From: Clostridium pasteurianum DSM 525 = ATCC 6013
GTDB lineage: Bacteria > Bacillota > Clostridia > Clostridiales > Clostridiaceae
NCBI RefSeq assembly: GCF_000807255.1
Contig: NZ_CP009268.1
Span: forward strand, 1,084,384-1,148,383
DNA: 64,000 nt
Direction of reading: 5' to 3'
In this document: one piece after another, positions 63,801-64,000 of the stretch
Numbering within the stretch: position 1 is the first letter of the stretch
How the letters are laid out: each line of letters starts with the position of its first letter
Notes under the pieces: generated by a model
Seen by the model: only the letters and a program-made list of their open reading frames with translations
Told to the model about the DNA's origin: nothing
Database searches by the model: none
Translations under genes and position numbers: made by a program

Positions 63801-64000
63801 ATGCTTAAAGTAATAATCTGTGAGGATAACTCAGTCCACAGGACTAAACTGAAACAACTTGTTGAAAATACTATTTTGAGAGAAAAACTGGATTTAGATG
63901 CAGCTCTTTGTACAGGAGAACCTGGGAAGTAATAAATTATATAGAAAAAAAACATATTACAGGAATTTATTTTTTGGATGTAGATTTGAAGAATAATATG
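63801..64000 (+). pseudogene. AgrA-like response regulator, frameshifted and cut by window end
   Basis: The receiver start MLKVIICEDNSVHRTKLKQL follows GAGGAG by six bases. After 43 codons a stop appears at 63930, but the next frame continues as VINYIEKKHITGIYFLDVDL, which carries the expected phospho-Asp strand. A single missing base near 63923 restores one frame. It could be a real frameshift or a sequence error. LytTR-domain output would lie beyond the window. Confidence 0.7.

Overview
The window is low-GC DNA from an anaerobic, endospore-forming Clostridium. It carries a SpoIIP gene and an alpha/beta-type SASP gene. It also has a Cys-type formate dehydrogenase inside a molybdopterin cofactor cluster, a class F flavodiiron protein and very AT-rich intergenic DNA. 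The FdhA/Moco cluster would fit an acetogen of the C. ljungdahlii/autoethanogenum type, but that species-level guess is inference only.

Layout. 0-9.2 kb: spoIIP, a Nudix hydrolase, a minus-strand drug-resistance-type locus (response regulator, ABC ATPase, ABC permease, DUF1648 protein, histidine kinase) and two zinc-ribbon membrane proteins. 9.6-12.4 kb: aldo/keto reductase, YvrJ-like peptide, MazF-like toxin with no visible antitoxin, and a GGDEF remnant. 12.6-21.1 kb: mogA (minus strand), then fdhA-moeA-mobB-two HycB/HydN-like ferredoxins-mobA-moaA-MOSC on the plus strand. fdhA has a promoter, a structured leader and a terminator-like hairpin just before its start codon. 21-28 kb: metallophosphoesterase, VanZ, YihY, a lipoprotein and a second two-component/ABC locus. 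28.6-35.0 kb: two tandem NifD/NifK-like pairs with no nifH, nifB or nifEN. 35.0-39.9 kb: two paralogous 39-40 aa peptide genes flanking an MFS exporter and a membrane glycosyltransferase-like gene. 40.0-50.5 kb: a DppBCDF/OppA-type peptide transporter, a sigma-54 activator, a gamma-glutamyl hydrolase-type class I amidotransferase and a UPF0597 (cysteine desulfidase-type) protein. 50.8-64 kb: class F flavodiiron protein, SASP, a YcbA/YcbB-like two-component system divergent from a glutamate/dicarboxylate symporter, small membrane proteins, a second molybdopterin oxidoreductase, and a decaying tail (truncated sigma factor, Fic protein, XRE remnant, frameshifted AgrA-like regulator).

How genes may work together. 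The Moco genes serve the formate dehydrogenase and probably the 60.3 kb oxidoreductase. Two matches to the sigma-54 consensus (39829-39844 and 48131-48146) precede the transporter operon and the amidotransferase gene. With the activator between them they suggest one regulon, possibly for gamma-glutamyl (thiol) peptides. The NifDK-like pairs keep the cysteines expected for P-cluster and cofactor binding but lose residues needed for N2 reduction, so they are probably nitrogenase-like reductases of unknown substrate.

The window is also rich in non-coding structure. There is a two-hairpin repeat family (A) with up to three tandem 56-bp modules at its tip. A second hairpin family (B) is present, together with a set of terminators sharing one palindromic core, two promoter-leader-terminator arrangements, and a pair of covarying hairpins. 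No tRNA, rRNA, CRISPR array, intact insertion sequence or replication origin was seen.
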